A stretch of 64,000 bases of DNA from Impatiens glandulifera (GCF_907164915.1 NC_061867.1:56403984-56467983), one strand, 5' to 3'. Counted from the first letter of the stretch, positions 1-10,535 are shown. Made by a program: numbers and translations. Notes: generated from the sequence alone by a model not told the origin.

Positions 1-1844
1 TGACATCCCGGCCCAAAATTGTCCTTTGACATAAACATGTATCCATTTAGATCTTTCCAAATACAAAGATTTCAACCAAACATTATCTTCCAACTGATAA
101 TCTTCAATTAGTCTATTCCAATCCTCTTCGCATTGTTGAATATTTATAGAATTGTATACAATGTTTTTCAGCCTCTTCTTTATTAGATGGTATTCAGTAT
201 GGCTTCCAAGTTTTATAGGAAGTTTCTTCATTATATGCCACAAACAAAATCGATGATGCGTCTTAGGAAATACCTTCTCAATTGCAATCGCCATGGACCG
301 ACATTGGTCTGTGATTATGGCATTGGGAGGTCTATCATGCATACATTCCAACCAAGTTCTAAACAACCATGTGAAAGAATTTGAATCTTCACTTGACAAT
401 AACCCACATCCAAGCAAAATGGATTGACCATGATGATTAACACCAACAAACGGAGCGAAAGGCATGTCATAACGATTTGTCAAATATGTTGTATCGAAAG
501 AGATAACATCATGAAAATCTTCAAAGGCAGCCCTGCACCTACCATCTGCCCAAAACACGTTTTTAATTCGGGATTCCTCGTCCAAATCAATAAGGTAGAA
601 GAAGTTTGAGTTCATAGTTTGCATTCTTAAGAAATAATTAGTGAGTGCTTCAGCATCCCCAATCCCTAACCTCAACCGTCGTGCTTCTGTAACGTAATTT
701 CTACATGTCCTCTCATCGAAAGACATGTTTTCATACCCTCCAGCTTCAACTAAAAGTGATTGAAATGTTTTGGCCACAGTTATTCCAGCTTCATCGTTTG
801 TATCCAATCTTCTCTTTACATTTTCGTCAATTACTTTGTAGGATCTAACATGACGTATTCTCTTAGGGCTTAAAGAATGGTTGTGCTCAAGAGAAATACT
901 TGTTATCACATATTCCCCTTCATTTCGAACAACAACATTAATCTTTGCTTTACAATCTGTCTTCGTTATTGGTCTAGGCTGATGAAACTTGTTTTTTGAC
1001 TTCGATTCTTTCAGAAAACTCTTGGCACAACCAACGCTGAAGTATTTCCTCTTACCACCTACATTTTTTCTCCCTAATTTGATAATGCCGAATCCCGTTA
1101 AGTGGGCATATGATGTGTAGAATTCAAGAAGTTGTTCTTCGGAGGAAAATGTTATTCCAACATTAGGAATGTGACTGCAAAAATTAAGTGAAACCGTAAA
1201 AAAAAAGTCCATAAACCACTCATTTCGGGTCCCGAAACCACCCATTTCGGGTCCCGAAACCACCCATTTTGGGTCCCGAAACCACCCATTTTGGGTCCCG
1301 AAACCACCTTTCGGGTCCCGAAACAACCCATTTCGGGAAATATAAGGACCCTTTCGGGTCCCGAAACCAACCATTTCGGGACAAGGAAGGACCCTTTCTT
1401 GTCCCGAAACCAACCATTTCGGGACAAGGAAGGACCCTTTCTTGTCCCGAAACCAACCATTTCGGGACAAGGAAGGACCCTTTCTTGTCCCGAAACCAAC
1501 CATTTCGGGACAAGGAAGGACCCTTTCTTGTCCCGAAACCAACCATTTCGGGACAAGGAAGGACCCTTTCTTGTCCCGAAACCAACCATTTCGGGACAAG
1601 GAAGGACCATTTCTTGTCCCGAAACCATTAGATCTGTTCAGGGTACCTTTCGGGTTCAACAGGGGTGGATCTGTTCAGGTTAAGTTCTTCATCTACTGGG
1701 TTGTTCAAGTTCGGTGCTTCGGTTTCCTGAAAATTCAAACAGTTTAAATCCATAAATACTTATATAAAATCTAAACCCTAGATCTATAAAATCTAAACCC
1801 TAGATCTATTCAAAAAAAATAAAGATCCTTAAAAAGGATACCAT
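1..1844 (-). CDS. FAR1/FHY3-like MULE transposase gene, copy A (3' end outside window)
   Basis: I read three exons on the minus strand. Exon 1 is just the ATG at 1844-1842, followed directly by GT. Exon 2 is 1726-1647, beginning ETEAPNLNN. Exon 3 runs from 1174 to the window edge without a stop, about 391 codons. The phases agree (3+80+1 nt). Exon 3 holds a FAR1-type DNA-binding domain (FSSEEQLLEFYTSYA, then Cys and HNH residues), then a MULE transposase core with FDTTYLTNRY and ITDQCRS carrying the two Asp expected of the family. The SWIM finger would lie beyond the edge. Unlike copies B and C it has no lesion I can see, so it may be functional. FAR1-related proteins are either transposases or domesticated DNA-binding regulators; the repeat context favours transposase. 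The start is inferred from splice signals and could be wrong. Confidence 0.78.
1222..1624. repeat. Palindromic minisatellite array A (in FAR1-like intron 2)
   Basis: About six 22-bp units with palindromic core TTTCGGGTCCCGAAA and spacer CCACCCA are followed by about six 43-bp units (from about 1373). Each 43-bp unit is itself an inverted repeat, with stem TTTCGGGACAAG and CTTGTCCCGAAA around a 12-nt loop. The array fills most of the intron between exons 2 and 3 of the adjacent FAR1-like gene. The 22-bp period is not a multiple of three, and the array is open in several frames on both strands, so apparent ORFs here are artefacts of the repeat. Confidence 0.95.
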
Positions 1845-1945
1845 GGAGAAGTAAATGCTGTCGTAGAAAGAAATAAATGCAGCCGGAGAAGAGAAATAAA
1901 TGCAGCCGGAGAAGAGAAATAAATGCAGCCGGAGCCGGAGAAGAG
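1766..1945 (-). promoter_or_regulatory. FAR1-like leader: duplicated telo-box and tandem 5' UTR repeats
   Basis: The sequence AAACCCTAGATCTATA occurs twice in tandem (about 1771-1812), giving two AAACCCTA telo-box motifs in what would be intron 1 of the FAR1-like gene. Upstream, at 1872-1945, a unit of about 23 bp containing GCCGGAGAAGAGAAATAAAT repeats about three times in the presumed 5' UTR. The same leader occurs at 21.7-21.9 kb and, inverted, at 23.8-24.0 kb. Telo-boxes are known plant promoter or leader elements; any regulatory role here is inference. Confidence 0.5.
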
Positions 1946-2039
1946 AAATAAATGATGCGTTTCAGAGAGAGAAAGAAATGCAGAAATATGAAACCCTATT
2001 GGGTGAAAGAGGATATGCAGAAATGTAGAATTTTTTTTT

Positions 2040-2130
2040 CTTTTTCTCTCTCCTAGTTGGCAAGGCCACGTAGGATTCGTGGCCTTGCTTTCGCTAACCC
2101 TTCGTTGGGTTTATCATACCTCTAAATTTT
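2040..2130. repeat. Hairpin module (copy A)
   Basis: An 11-bp perfect stem, GCAAGGCCACG at 2060-2070 and CGTGGCCTTGC at 2078-2088, lies between the FAR1-like leader and the kinesin block. About 90 bp of surrounding sequence is shared with 21.97-22.06 kb, with 23.64-23.73 kb (inverted) and with 12.80-12.89 kb (inverted), where it sits upstream of the Ulp1-like gene. It behaves like a terminal or boundary module of a mobile element. Confidence 0.8.
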
Positions 2131-2188
2131 ATCATTCTTTTTTTTGTGATTAATAATGTATTAATGTTTAGTTAATTTATGGATGTAG

Positions 2189-4715
2189 AATTTGAAAGGA
2201 AAGGTGAGAGTGTTTTGTCGGGTGAGGCCGATGTTTTCTACTGAATCGTGCTTAACATTTCCGTCAACTGAAACTTCAGTTGTAAATACCATAGTCCATT
2301 CCAATAATGGTATTTCTTCTATATTCGTCTTATTTATGTTTGTATTTTTTTTAAAATATTATTTTGTTTTTAAATGTTTTGCTAATCTTTTCCTAATCAG
2401 GACGCAAGAATTCGTTCTCTTTTGACCATGTCTTCCTGCCCGAAGCTTCTCAAGAAGAAGTTTTTGTAGAAATTTCTGATTTAATCAGATGTTCGTTGGA
2501 CAGTTATAAGGTACAAGGTCTAAATATTTTTAATAACTTTAGAATAATTTAAATTTAAAGACTTTAAATTATTTCATTCAACTAATTTTTCTTTTGTATT
2601 TCAGGTCTGTATCTTTTCATACGGACAGACAGGTTCCGGGAAAACTCACACCATGATGGGAAGTGTGAACCAGGAGGGACTGATTCCCCGGGCTATTGAT
2701 TTAATATTCGATGCCCACGGGCAAAATAGTTATAAATATTCATTGAAGGTAATCATATGTTTTATAGTAACATTTTTTTAATTTTGTGTTTAATGCGTTT
2801 CTTTTACAGGCTTTAATATTAGAAGTATATAATGATCGGGTAAGAGATATAGTGTCTCGAGCCATTGATCAGAATATATGTACGGTTGACCACTTGTCTT
2901 TGATTAAAGACAAGGAAGAAATGCTATCTATAGTACACGAAGCTTTAAAAAATAGGTATTCATCTTACTTTAAATATCATTATTAAAAAGGAAAAAAAAT
3001 GGGAAGAATGCCAATTTTATACACCAAGTTGTAAGAAGGTGTCAAATTTACTTATTAAGTATCAAAATTTCATTTATATGTATGAACTTGTCAAAAAGTG
3101 TCAAATATATTTAAAATAACAGAAATGTTAAACGGTGTTAAAAATTTTGCCACATGTAATATCCACCTATTTTTTATTTTTTTAAATTGACATTATTTTA
3201 ATTATTTTTCCATTTAAACAAAACTTATTTTTACTTTCTCTCTCATCCCTCCACAACTCTCCATTTTTTTTCTAATTTTTCTCTCTTTGATTAACTCAAG
3301 TTCTTTTGGATTTTTACCTTCTTCTAACCTCCAAATGCTCCCTAACTGAACTTTAAATAGTCATCATCGTTGGTGGAAGTTTTTGTTGGCCGATTCTAAA
3401 TCATAGACGTTGTGGCCAAAATCTTCATTAGTCGAACCCTAAATTATTGTCGCCATTAGCGGACAATGTCGAATCAAGGTAATACAATTAATAATAAAAT
3501 TACTCATAGATGAAGAAATGAAGAGAGAAATATTTAAAGAAAATGGTAAGTTGTGAGGGTAAAGAAAGATAAAATAAATAAGAAAAGATTTTAATATTTT
3601 GTTTGAATAAAAAATAATTAAAGTAATGTCAATTTAAAAAAATAAAAAATATGTGGATATTACATGTGGCAAAATTTTTAACACCGTTTAATCTTTCTGT
3701 TATTTTAAATGTATTTGACACTTTTTGACAAGTTGATACATATAAATGGAATTTTGATACTTAATAAGTAAATTTGACACCTTCTTATAACTTGGTGTGT
3801 AAAATTGGCATTCTTCCCAAAAAAAATTGGTTAGAAATATCATTATTTTGACTAATATATATATATTTATCTTTTCAGATCAATGGCTAAGACTCTGATC
3901 AATGGCTAAGACTCTGATCAATGAAAACTCTTCAAGAAGTCATCTCATTGTAAAACTTTATGTTTATAAAGTTAATGAGGTATGATTTATTTTAAATTAT
4001 GAAAAATATAGTTATATAAATTTATTAAAACTTTCATTTTTCAGACTGTTGTACCACAAGCATGTGTAATTTTGAACTTAATTGATCTCGCTGGAAGTGA
4101 GCGATTAGAAAAAAGTGGCGTAATAGGAGAAACAATGAAAGAAACCTTGGTAACAATTTTTTAATATGATTTTATTCTATTGTCCTTCAATTTATAATAT
4201 TTTTAATTGTTGAATGTTTACAGCACATAAACAAAAGTTTATCCACTTTGAATAGAGTTCTCTTGGGCATTAAAAATGGTGATAAATGTATACCATTTAG
4301 AGAATCTAAGTTGACAACTCTGCTTCAGGTATTTTATATAAATTATTATCGTTATTAAATTGAATCTTCTAAATAAATAAATTTATTTGTATATATGAGA
4401 CATTATGCATATCACTCATGTTTCAGCCATATTTAAATTCACCGAGAAGCATATCAGTCATGTTCCTAAATGTGTCTCCTGATACATTATGGGAAAATGA
4501 GACATTATGCAATCTGAGGTTTGGCAAGCAAATGAGTTCAAATATGGATATACAGACCCATCTTATCAAGAACTCTACAAAGGATAAAGGTGAAAAAGAT
4601 TTAACAAAGATTTATTTTAGTCATTTGAGAGGAGAACGTGTATGCTCATTTACTTGTGAGATGATCCTATTGTCATGCAAATATTTGTGTTTTTCAGGAA
4701 AGCTTAAAATATAGA
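2189..4715 (+). pseudogene. Kinesin-14-like motor-domain gene fragment, copy A
   Basis: I read exons at 2189-2309, 2401-2510, 2605-2748, 2810-2955, 3879-3979, 4045-4149, 4224-4328, 4427-4589 and 4698-4715, all with GT-AG introns. They encode a kinesin motor: KGKVRVFCRVRP (kinesin-14 neck/beta1), P-loop [17 protein letters not shown], switch I NENSSRSH, switch II DLAGSE, then KSLSTLNRVL and PFRESKLTTLLQ. The neck and stalk exons normally upstream are absent; exon 1 starts at an internal acceptor beside the hairpin module. A 19-bp tandem duplication (3879-3897 and 3898-3916) at the start of exon 5 shifts the frame and creates a TAA before switch I. The motor is therefore broken unless splicing avoids it. 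An 818-bp MITE lies in intron 4. Confidence 0.85.
3001..3818. mobile_element. Long-TIR MITE (Mutator-type candidate) in kinesin intron
   Basis: The termini start GGGAAGAATGCCAATTTTA and are inverted repeats over roughly 235 bp each (3001-3240 against 3818-3580), differing at scattered positions. The ends are flanked by the same 9 bases, AAAAAAAAT, at 2992-3000 and 3819-3827. A 9-bp target duplication with long TIRs is the Mutator (MULE) signature, although the low-complexity target weakens the evidence. The internal 340 bp has no coding capacity, so the element is non-autonomous. Confidence 0.8.
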
Positions 4716-5300
4716 TGGATGGGGTTCTGAAGGTGAGATTGGGTCATAAATATATGAGGGAGGTGAGCACAGCCTCATAGTGTATCTATCATAAATGTCA
4801 TTTTAAATTTTTTTTTTTTAAGTATTCATGTTCACTTTACTTCCACTTTAGCTTCTTATGTGTTTTGTTCTATTGGCTGTTGGGATGAGATGAAGGTGAC
4901 TACTGTGTTAATCCTGTCTTTAGGAGGAAGACGAGGTTTGGACATCATACATTTCCATGGGAAGAGAGGAAATTTTGTTGACGCGCCGTTCAAGAGTAGT
5001 GAAGATTGGAATTGGCTTTTTTCTTATATTTCAGAATTGGGTGGAAGAGAGATAGGATATAATGTTTATGTAGAGTATAAGAAAGAAACCACTTTCCATT
5101 TGAAGCTAAACTCTCTTTATCTTATCTTGTGTGGTTCAGATTTCATGCTTGAGAGAATGTTTTGCAAATTAGCCCATATTGAGTTTAAATGTTAATCATT
5201 TTCGATTGCTCATCCAACTTCGAAAGATAGAGACATGAAGAATATGATTTTTCTACAAGAATCGGGTCTAACATACAAATCATGCCTAAAAACTATAATG
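4716..5300 (+). other. Unrecognised segment of composite unit (also in units 2, 3 and 4)
   Basis: The segment follows the kinesin tail and recurs at 6529-6830 (partial), 7391-7980 and 9256-9845. A short ORF (4860-5195, repeated at 7535-7870 and 9401-9736) encodes a conserved 111-residue reading frame with GGRRGLDIIHF. I do not recognise a protein family. Similarity between units reflects recent duplication rather than selection, so coding status is doubtful. Confidence 0.4.
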
Positions 5301-5309
5301 TAAATAAGA

Positions 5310-5468
5310 CAGGACTGAGTTTGTAAGGGACAAAACCTTAGCCATTGATCTGTAAGAATATTCAGTTACTCCTGCAACATGGGGAGGGTGCTTAAGAATT
5401 GGATCTTCTGGATCAAAGGGCTCTGACCAAGCAACATCAATGCCTAAACCCCCCAACTGTCCTGATTT
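5310..5468 (-). pseudogene. D-2-hydroxyacid dehydrogenase fragment (unit 1)
   Basis: The minus strand reads GLGIDVAWSEPFDPEDP and then HVAGVTEYSYRSMAKV, matching the C-terminal catalytic part of plant NAD-dependent 2-hydroxyacid dehydrogenases, including the catalytic His region. About ten residues expected between ILK and PHVAG are missing. It is a fragment on the strand opposite to its kinesin and kinase neighbours, which shows that the unit joins pieces of at least three genes. Confidence 0.72.
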
Positions 5469-5509
5469 TAGGTGATAAGAAACTTATTCATAGTAGACAG
5501 CAGCAGCAG

Positions 5510-5993
5510 GATCGCGATTGAGGAGTAGTGTGAAGGTTGTTAGTTCGTCTATAAGCGAAAGTAGTAGTGTGAAGGTTGTTAGTTCGTCTATAAGCGAAAG
5601 TAGTCGTAAGAGCGAGGGTGGTTCTTCGTCTGTTGAGAGCGTTAACAACAACAACATGGGTTGGGGTCGATGGTTCAGTTTGAAGGACTTGGAGAGAGAA
5701 ACTTGTTGCTTTGCTGAGAAGAATGTGATCGGAGAAGGCGGCTATGGCATCGTTTATAGAGGAATTCTACCTGATGGATGGCTCTGCAGTTGGTGTTAAA
5801 TATCTACTAAACAACAAGTGAGAAGATCATCTTTTCATTTTCAATTAGATATTATTATAATCCTAAACCATAGCTTCGAATCAATTGTTATAAACAAAAA
5901 GAAAGAGCCAGGCAGAGAAAGAGTTGGAGGCAGAAATAGAAGCAATTGGTAAAGTTAGGCATAAGAACTTGGTAGGTCTATTAGGTTATTGTC
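5510..5993 (+). pseudogene. Receptor-like kinase fragment (unit 1)
   Basis: Exon 1 (to about 5817) reads [12 protein letters not shown], then [14 protein letters not shown], the glycine-rich ATP loop, typical of plant receptor-like cytoplasmic-domain kinases. Exon 2 (from about 5913) reads AEIEAIGKVRHKNLVGLLGYC, the alphaC region, and is cut off by the polypyrimidine tract. A 4-bp duplication (GATGGATG) before the catalytic-lysine segment ([11 protein letters not shown] in the original frame) causes a frameshift. A 36-bp in-frame tandem repeat encodes [12 protein letters not shown] twice. The kinase is dead. Confidence 0.82.
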
Positions 5994-6000
5994 CACAATA

Positions 6001-6344
6001 TCTTCTTCTTCTTCTTCTTCTTCTCCTTCTCCTTCTCCTTCTTCTTCTCCTTATCCTTCTCCTTCTCCTTCTCCTTATCCTTCTCCTTCTCCTTCTCCTT
6101 CTTCTTCTCCTCCTTCTCCTTCTTCTTCTCCTTCTTCTCCTTATTCCTTCTCCTTCTCCTTCTCCTTCTCCTTCTCCTTCTCCTTCTCCTCCTCCTCCTC
6201 CCCCTCCTCCTCCTCCTCCCCCTTCTCCTCCTCCTCCTTCTCCTCCTCCTCCTCCTCCTCGTCCTCCTTCTCCTTCTCCTTCTCCTCCTCCTTCTCCTTC
6301 TCCTCCTCCTTCTCCTTCTCCTCCTTCTTCTCCTTCTTCTCCTT
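6001..6344 (+). repeat. Polypyrimidine tract 1
   Basis: An almost pure C/T strand built from TTC, TCC and CCT triplets, rich in TTCTCC. It joins the truncated kinase exon to the next kinesin tail. The long Leu, Ser-Pro, Ser-Phe and Glu-Lys reading frames it generates are not credible proteins. Homopurine-homopyrimidine mirror repeats can form triplex (H-) DNA. Confidence 0.97.
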
Positions 6345-6830
6345 AATAGAGTTCAAATATGGATATACAGACTCATCTTAACAAGAACTCTACAAAGGAT
6401 AAAGGTGAAAAAGATTTAACTAAGATTTATTTTAGTCATTTAAGAGGAGAACGTGTATGCTCATTTACTTGTGAGATGATCCTATTGTCATGCAAATATT
6501 TGTGTTTTTCAGGAAAGCTTAAAATATAGATGGATGGGGTTCTGAAGGTGAGATTGGGTCATAAATATGTGAGGGAGGTGAGCACGGCCTCATAGTGTAT
6601 CTATCATAAATGTCATTTTAATTTATTTTTTTTAAGTATTCATGTTCACTTTACTTCCTCTTTAGCTTCTTATGTGTTTTGTTCTAATGGCTGTTGGGAT
6701 GAGATGAAGGTGACTACTGTGTTAATACTGTCTTTAGGAGGAAGACGAGGTTTGGACATCATACATTTCCAGGGGAAGAGAGGAAATTTTGTTGACGCGC
6801 CGTGCAAGAGTAGTGAAGATTGGAATTGGC
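6345..6830 (+). pseudogene. Kinesin tail and unrecognised segment (unit 2, truncated unit)
   Basis: A copy of the last kinesin exons (GTTCAAATATGG onward, including the AAAGCTTAAAATATAG end near 6515-6528), followed by the start of the unrecognised segment. The sequence leaves the unit exactly at the run of T in GGCTTTTTTC and enters tract 2. About 1 kb of the unit has therefore been replaced by, or deleted into, the pyrimidine tract. Confidence 0.75.
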
Positions 6831-7205
6831 TTTTTTCTTCTCCTTCTCCTTCTCCTTCTCCTTCTCCTTCTCCTTCTCCTTCTCCTTCTCCTTCTCCTTC
6901 TCCTTCTCCTTCTCCTTCTCCTTCTCCTTCTCCTTCTCCTTCTCCTTCTCCTTCTCCTTCTCCCTCTCCCTCTCCCTCTCCCTCTCCCTCTCCTTCTCCC
7001 TCTCCTTCTTCCTCTCCTTCTTCCTCTCCTTCTTCCTCTCCTTCTTCTTCTCCTTCTTCTTCTCCTCCTCCTCCTCCTCTTCCTCCTCCTCCTCCTCCTC
7101 CTCCTCCTCCTCCTCCTTCTCCTTCTCCTTCTCCTTCTCCTCCTCCTCCTCCTTCTCCTTCTCCTTCTCCTCCTTCTTCTCCTTCTTCTCCTTCTTCTCC
7201 TTCTT
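6831..7205 (+). repeat. Polypyrimidine tract 2
   Basis: It opens with a very regular TTCTCC run (about 6838-6960), then CTCTCC and TTCTTCCTC variants, then TCC runs. The regular 5' part suggests recent slippage expansion. It directly abuts GGAATTGGCTTTTTTC of the unrecognised segment. Confidence 0.97.
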
Positions 7206-7983
7206 AATAGAGTTCAAATATGGATATACAGACCCATCTTATCAAGAACTCTACAAAGGATAAAGGTGAAAAAGATTTAACTAAGATTTATTTTAGTCAT
7301 TTGAGAGGAGAACGTGTATGCTCATTTACTTGTGAGATGATCCTATTGTCATGCAAATATTTGTGTTTTTCAGGAAAGCTTAAAATATAGATGGATGGGG
7401 TTCTGAAGGTGAGATTGGGTCATAAATATATGAGGGAGGTGAGCACGGCCTCATAGTGTATCTATCATAAATGTCATTTTAAATTATTTTTTTTAAGTAT
7501 TCATGTTCACTTTACTTCCTCTTTAGCTTCTTATGTGTTTTGTTCTATTGGTTGTTGGGATGAGATGAAGGTGACTACTGTGTTAATCCTGTCTTTAGGA
7601 GGAAGACGAGGTTTGGACATCATACATTTCCAGGGGAAGAGAGGAAATTTTGTTGACGCGCCGTGCAAGAGTAGTGAAGATTGGAATTGGCTTTTTTCTT
7701 ATATTTCAGAATTGGGTGGAAGAGAGATAGGATATAATGTTTATGTAGAGTATAAGAAAGAAACCACTTTCCATTTGAAGCTAAACTCTCTTTATCTTAT
7801 CTTGTGTGGTTCAGATTTCATGCTTGAGAGAATGTTTTGCAAATTAGCCCATATTGAGTTTAAATGTTAATCATTTTCGATTGATCATCCAACTTCGAAA
7901 GATAGAGACATGAAGAATATGATTTTTCTACAAGAATCAGGTCTAACATACAAATCATGCCTAAAAACTATAATGTAGATAAG
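7206..7983 (+). pseudogene. Kinesin tail and unrecognised segment (unit 3)
   Basis: A near-identical repeat of 4540-5300. The kinesin tail again ends at a TAG near 7390, and the 111-codon frame is at 7535-7870. Only scattered substitutions separate it from unit 1, so the duplication is recent. Confidence 0.75.
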
Positions 7984-8144
7984 ACAGGACTGAGTTTGTA
8001 AGGGACAAAACCTTAGCCATTGATCTGTAAGAATATTCAGTTACTCATGCAACATGGGGAGAGTGCTTAAGAATTGGATCTTCTGGATCAAAGGGCTCTG
8101 ACCAAGCAGCATCAATGCCTAAACCCCCCAACTGTCCTGATTTT
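7984..8144 (-). pseudogene. D-2-hydroxyacid dehydrogenase fragment (unit 3)
   Basis: Same fragment as at 5310-5468, with the same internal deletion and a few substitutions (for example ATGCAACATG where unit 1 has CCTGCAACATG). It inherits the lesions of the unit. Confidence 0.7.
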
Positions 8145-8184
8145 AGGTGATAAGAAACTTATTCATAGTAGACAGCAGCAGCAG

Positions 8185-8668
8185 GATCGCGATTGAGGAG
8201 TAGTGTGAAGGTTGTTAGTTCGTCTATAAGCGAAAGTAGTAGTGTGAAGGTTGTTAGTTCGTCTATAAGCGAAAGTAGTCGTAAGAGCGAGGGTGGTTCT
8301 TCGTCTGTTGAGAGCGTTAACAACAACAACATGGGTTGGGGTCGATGGTTCAGTTTGAAGGTCTTGGAGAGAGAAACTTGTTGCTTTGCTGAGAAGAATG
8401 TGATCGGAGAAGGCGGCTATGGCATCATTTATAGAGGAATTCTACCTGATGGATGGCTCTGCAGTTGCTGTTAAATATCTACTAAACAACAAGTGAGAAG
8501 ATCATCTTTTCATTTTCAATTAGATATTATTATAATCCTAAACCATAGCTTCGAATCAATTGTTATAAACAAACAGAAAGAGCCAGGCAGAGAAAGAGTT
8601 GGAGGCAGAAATAGAAGCAATTGGTAAAGTTAGGCATAAGAACTTGGTAGGTCTATTAGGTTATTGTT
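8185..8668 (+). pseudogene. Receptor-like kinase fragment (unit 3)
   Basis: Repeat of the unit 1 kinase piece: GEGGYGIIYRG loop, the GATGGATG frameshift, a short intron, and the RHKNLVGLLGYC exon cut by tract 3. The 36-bp tandem repeat is present. Confidence 0.8.
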
Positions 8669-8674
8669 CACAAT

Positions 8675-9070
8675 ATCTTCTTCTTCTTCTCCTTCTTCTT
8701 CTTCTCCTTCTTCTTCTCCTTCTCCTTTTTCTTCTCCTTATCCTTCTCCTTCTCCTTATCCTTCTCCTTCTTCTTCTTCTTCTCCTTCTCCTTCTTCTTC
8801 TCCTTCTTCTCCTTCTTCCTTCTCCTTCTCCTTCTCCATCTCCTTCTCCTTCTCCTTCTCCTTCTCCTTCTCCTTCTCCTTCTCCTTCTCCTTCTCCTTC
8901 TCCTTCTCCTCCCCCTCCTCCTTCTCCTTCTCCTTCTCCTTCTCCTTCTCCTTCTCCTTCTCCTCCTTCTCCTCCTTCTCTTCCTCCTCCTCCTTCTCCT
9001 TCTCCTTCACCTTCTCCTTCACCTTCTCCTTCTCCTCCTCCTTCTTCTCCTCCTCCTCCGTCTTCTTCTT
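8675..9070 (+). repeat. Polypyrimidine tract 3
   Basis: TTC/TCC tract with a mid-section of regular TTCTCC hexamers and two TTCACC interruptions near 9005-9025. Same junctions as tract 1. Confidence 0.97.
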
Positions 9071-9849
9071 AATAGAGTTCAAATATGGATATACAGACCC
9101 ATCTTATCAAGAACTCTACAAAGGATAAAGGTGAAAAGGATTTAACTAAGATTTATTTTAGTCATTTAAGAGGAGAACGTGTATGCTCATTTACTTGTGA
9201 GATGATCCTATTGTCATGCAAATATTTGTGTTTTTCAGGAAAGCTTAAAATATAGATGGATGGGGTTCTGAAGGTGAGATTGGGTCATAAATATGTGAGG
9301 GAGGTGAGCACGGCCTCATAGTGTATCTATCATAAATGTCATTTTAAATTTTTTTTTTTTAAGTATTCATGTTCACTTTACTTCCTCTTTAGCTTCTTAT
9401 GTGTTTTGTTTTATTGGCTATTGGGATGAGATGAATGTGACTACTGTGTTAATCTTGTCTTTAGGAGGAAGACGAGGTTTGGACATCATACATTTCCAGG
9501 GGAAGAGAGGAAATTTTCTTGACGCGCCGTGCAAAAGTAGTGAAGATTGGAATTGGCTTTTTTCTTATATTTCAGAATTGGGTGGAAGAGAGATAGGATA
9601 TAATGTATATGTAGAGTATAAGAAAGAAACCACTTTCCATTTGAAGCTAAACTCTCTTTATCTTATCTTGTGTGGTTCAGATTTCATGCTTGAGAGAATG
9701 TTTTGCAAATTAGCCCATATTGAGTTTAAATGTTAATCATTTTCGATTGATCATCCAACTTCGAAAGATAGAGACACGAAGAATATGATTTTTCTACAAG
9801 AATCGGGTCTAACATACAAATCATGCCTAAAAACTATAATGTAGATAAG
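9071..9849 (+). pseudogene. Kinesin tail and unrecognised segment (unit 4)
   Basis: Fourth copy of the kinesin tail plus unrecognised segment, slightly more diverged (for example TATTGGCTATTGG at 9411). The 111-codon frame persists at 9401-9736. Confidence 0.72.
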
Positions 9850-10012
9850 ACAGGACTGAGTTTGTAAGGGACAAAACCTTAGCCATTGATCTGTAAGAAT
9901 ATTCAGTTACTCCTGCAACATGGGGAGGGTGCTTGAGAATTGGATCTTCTGGATCAAAGGGCTCTGACCAAGCAACATCAATGCCTAAACCCCCCAATTG
10001 TCCTGATTTTAG
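9850..10012 (-). pseudogene. D-2-hydroxyacid dehydrogenase fragment (unit 4)
   Basis: Third copy of the reverse-strand dehydrogenase piece, with the GLGIDVAW and GVTEYSYRSMAK motifs and the same deletion. Confidence 0.7.
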
Positions 10013-10039
10013 GTGATAAGAAACTTATTCATAGTAGAC

Positions 10040-10535
10040 AGCAGCAGCAGGATCGCGATTGAGAGGAGTAGTGTGAAGGTTGTTAGTTCGTCTATAAGCG
10101 AAAGTAGTAGTGTGAAGGTTGTTAGTTCGTCTATAAGCAAAAGTAGTCGTAAGAGCGAGGGTGGTTCTTTGTCTGTTGAGAGCGTTAACAACAACAACAT
10201 GGGTTGGGGTTGATGGTTCAGTTTGAAGGACCTGGAGAGAGCAACTTGTTGCTTTGCTGAGAAGAATGTGATCGGAGAAGGCGGCTATGGCATCGTTTAT
10301 AGAGGAATTCTACCTGATGGATGGCTCTGCAGTTGCTGTTAAATATCTACTAAACAACAAGTGAGAAGATCATCTTTTCATTTTCAATTAGATATTATTA
10401 TAATCCTAAACCATAGCTTAGAATCAATTGTTATAAACAAACAGAAAGAGCCAGGCAGAGAAAGAGTTGGAGGCAGAAATAGAAGCAATTGGTAAAGTTA
10501 GGCATAAGAACTTGGTAGGTCTATTAGGTTATTGT
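10040..10535 (+). pseudogene. Receptor-like kinase fragment (unit 4)
   Basis: The 5' end keeps two bases lost in units 1 and 3 (GCGATTGAGAGG), so AIERSS reads through. A C-to-T change turns GWGRW into GWG-stop at about 10209. The GATGGATG frameshift and truncation by tract 4 are shared with the other units. Confidence 0.8.

Noticed and set aside
187..609. Small plus-strand ORFs at 187-384 and 424-609 (also 20628-20825 and 20865-21050)
   Set aside because: Antisense shadows of the FAR1-like transposase exon.
1152..1747. Overlapping 100-160-codon frames on both strands over the palindromic arrays (also at 13.3-14.0, 16.2-16.5, 18.8-19.1, 21.1-21.6 and 24.1-24.6 kb)
   Set aside because: The 22-bp unit contains no stop and is palindromic, so long frames appear on both strands automatically; the leader splice sites place the main arrays in introns.
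1766..1812. Interstitial telomere repeat (AAACCCTA)
   Set aside because: Only two motifs within a 23-bp duplication and not a tandem telomere tract; better read as telo-boxes.
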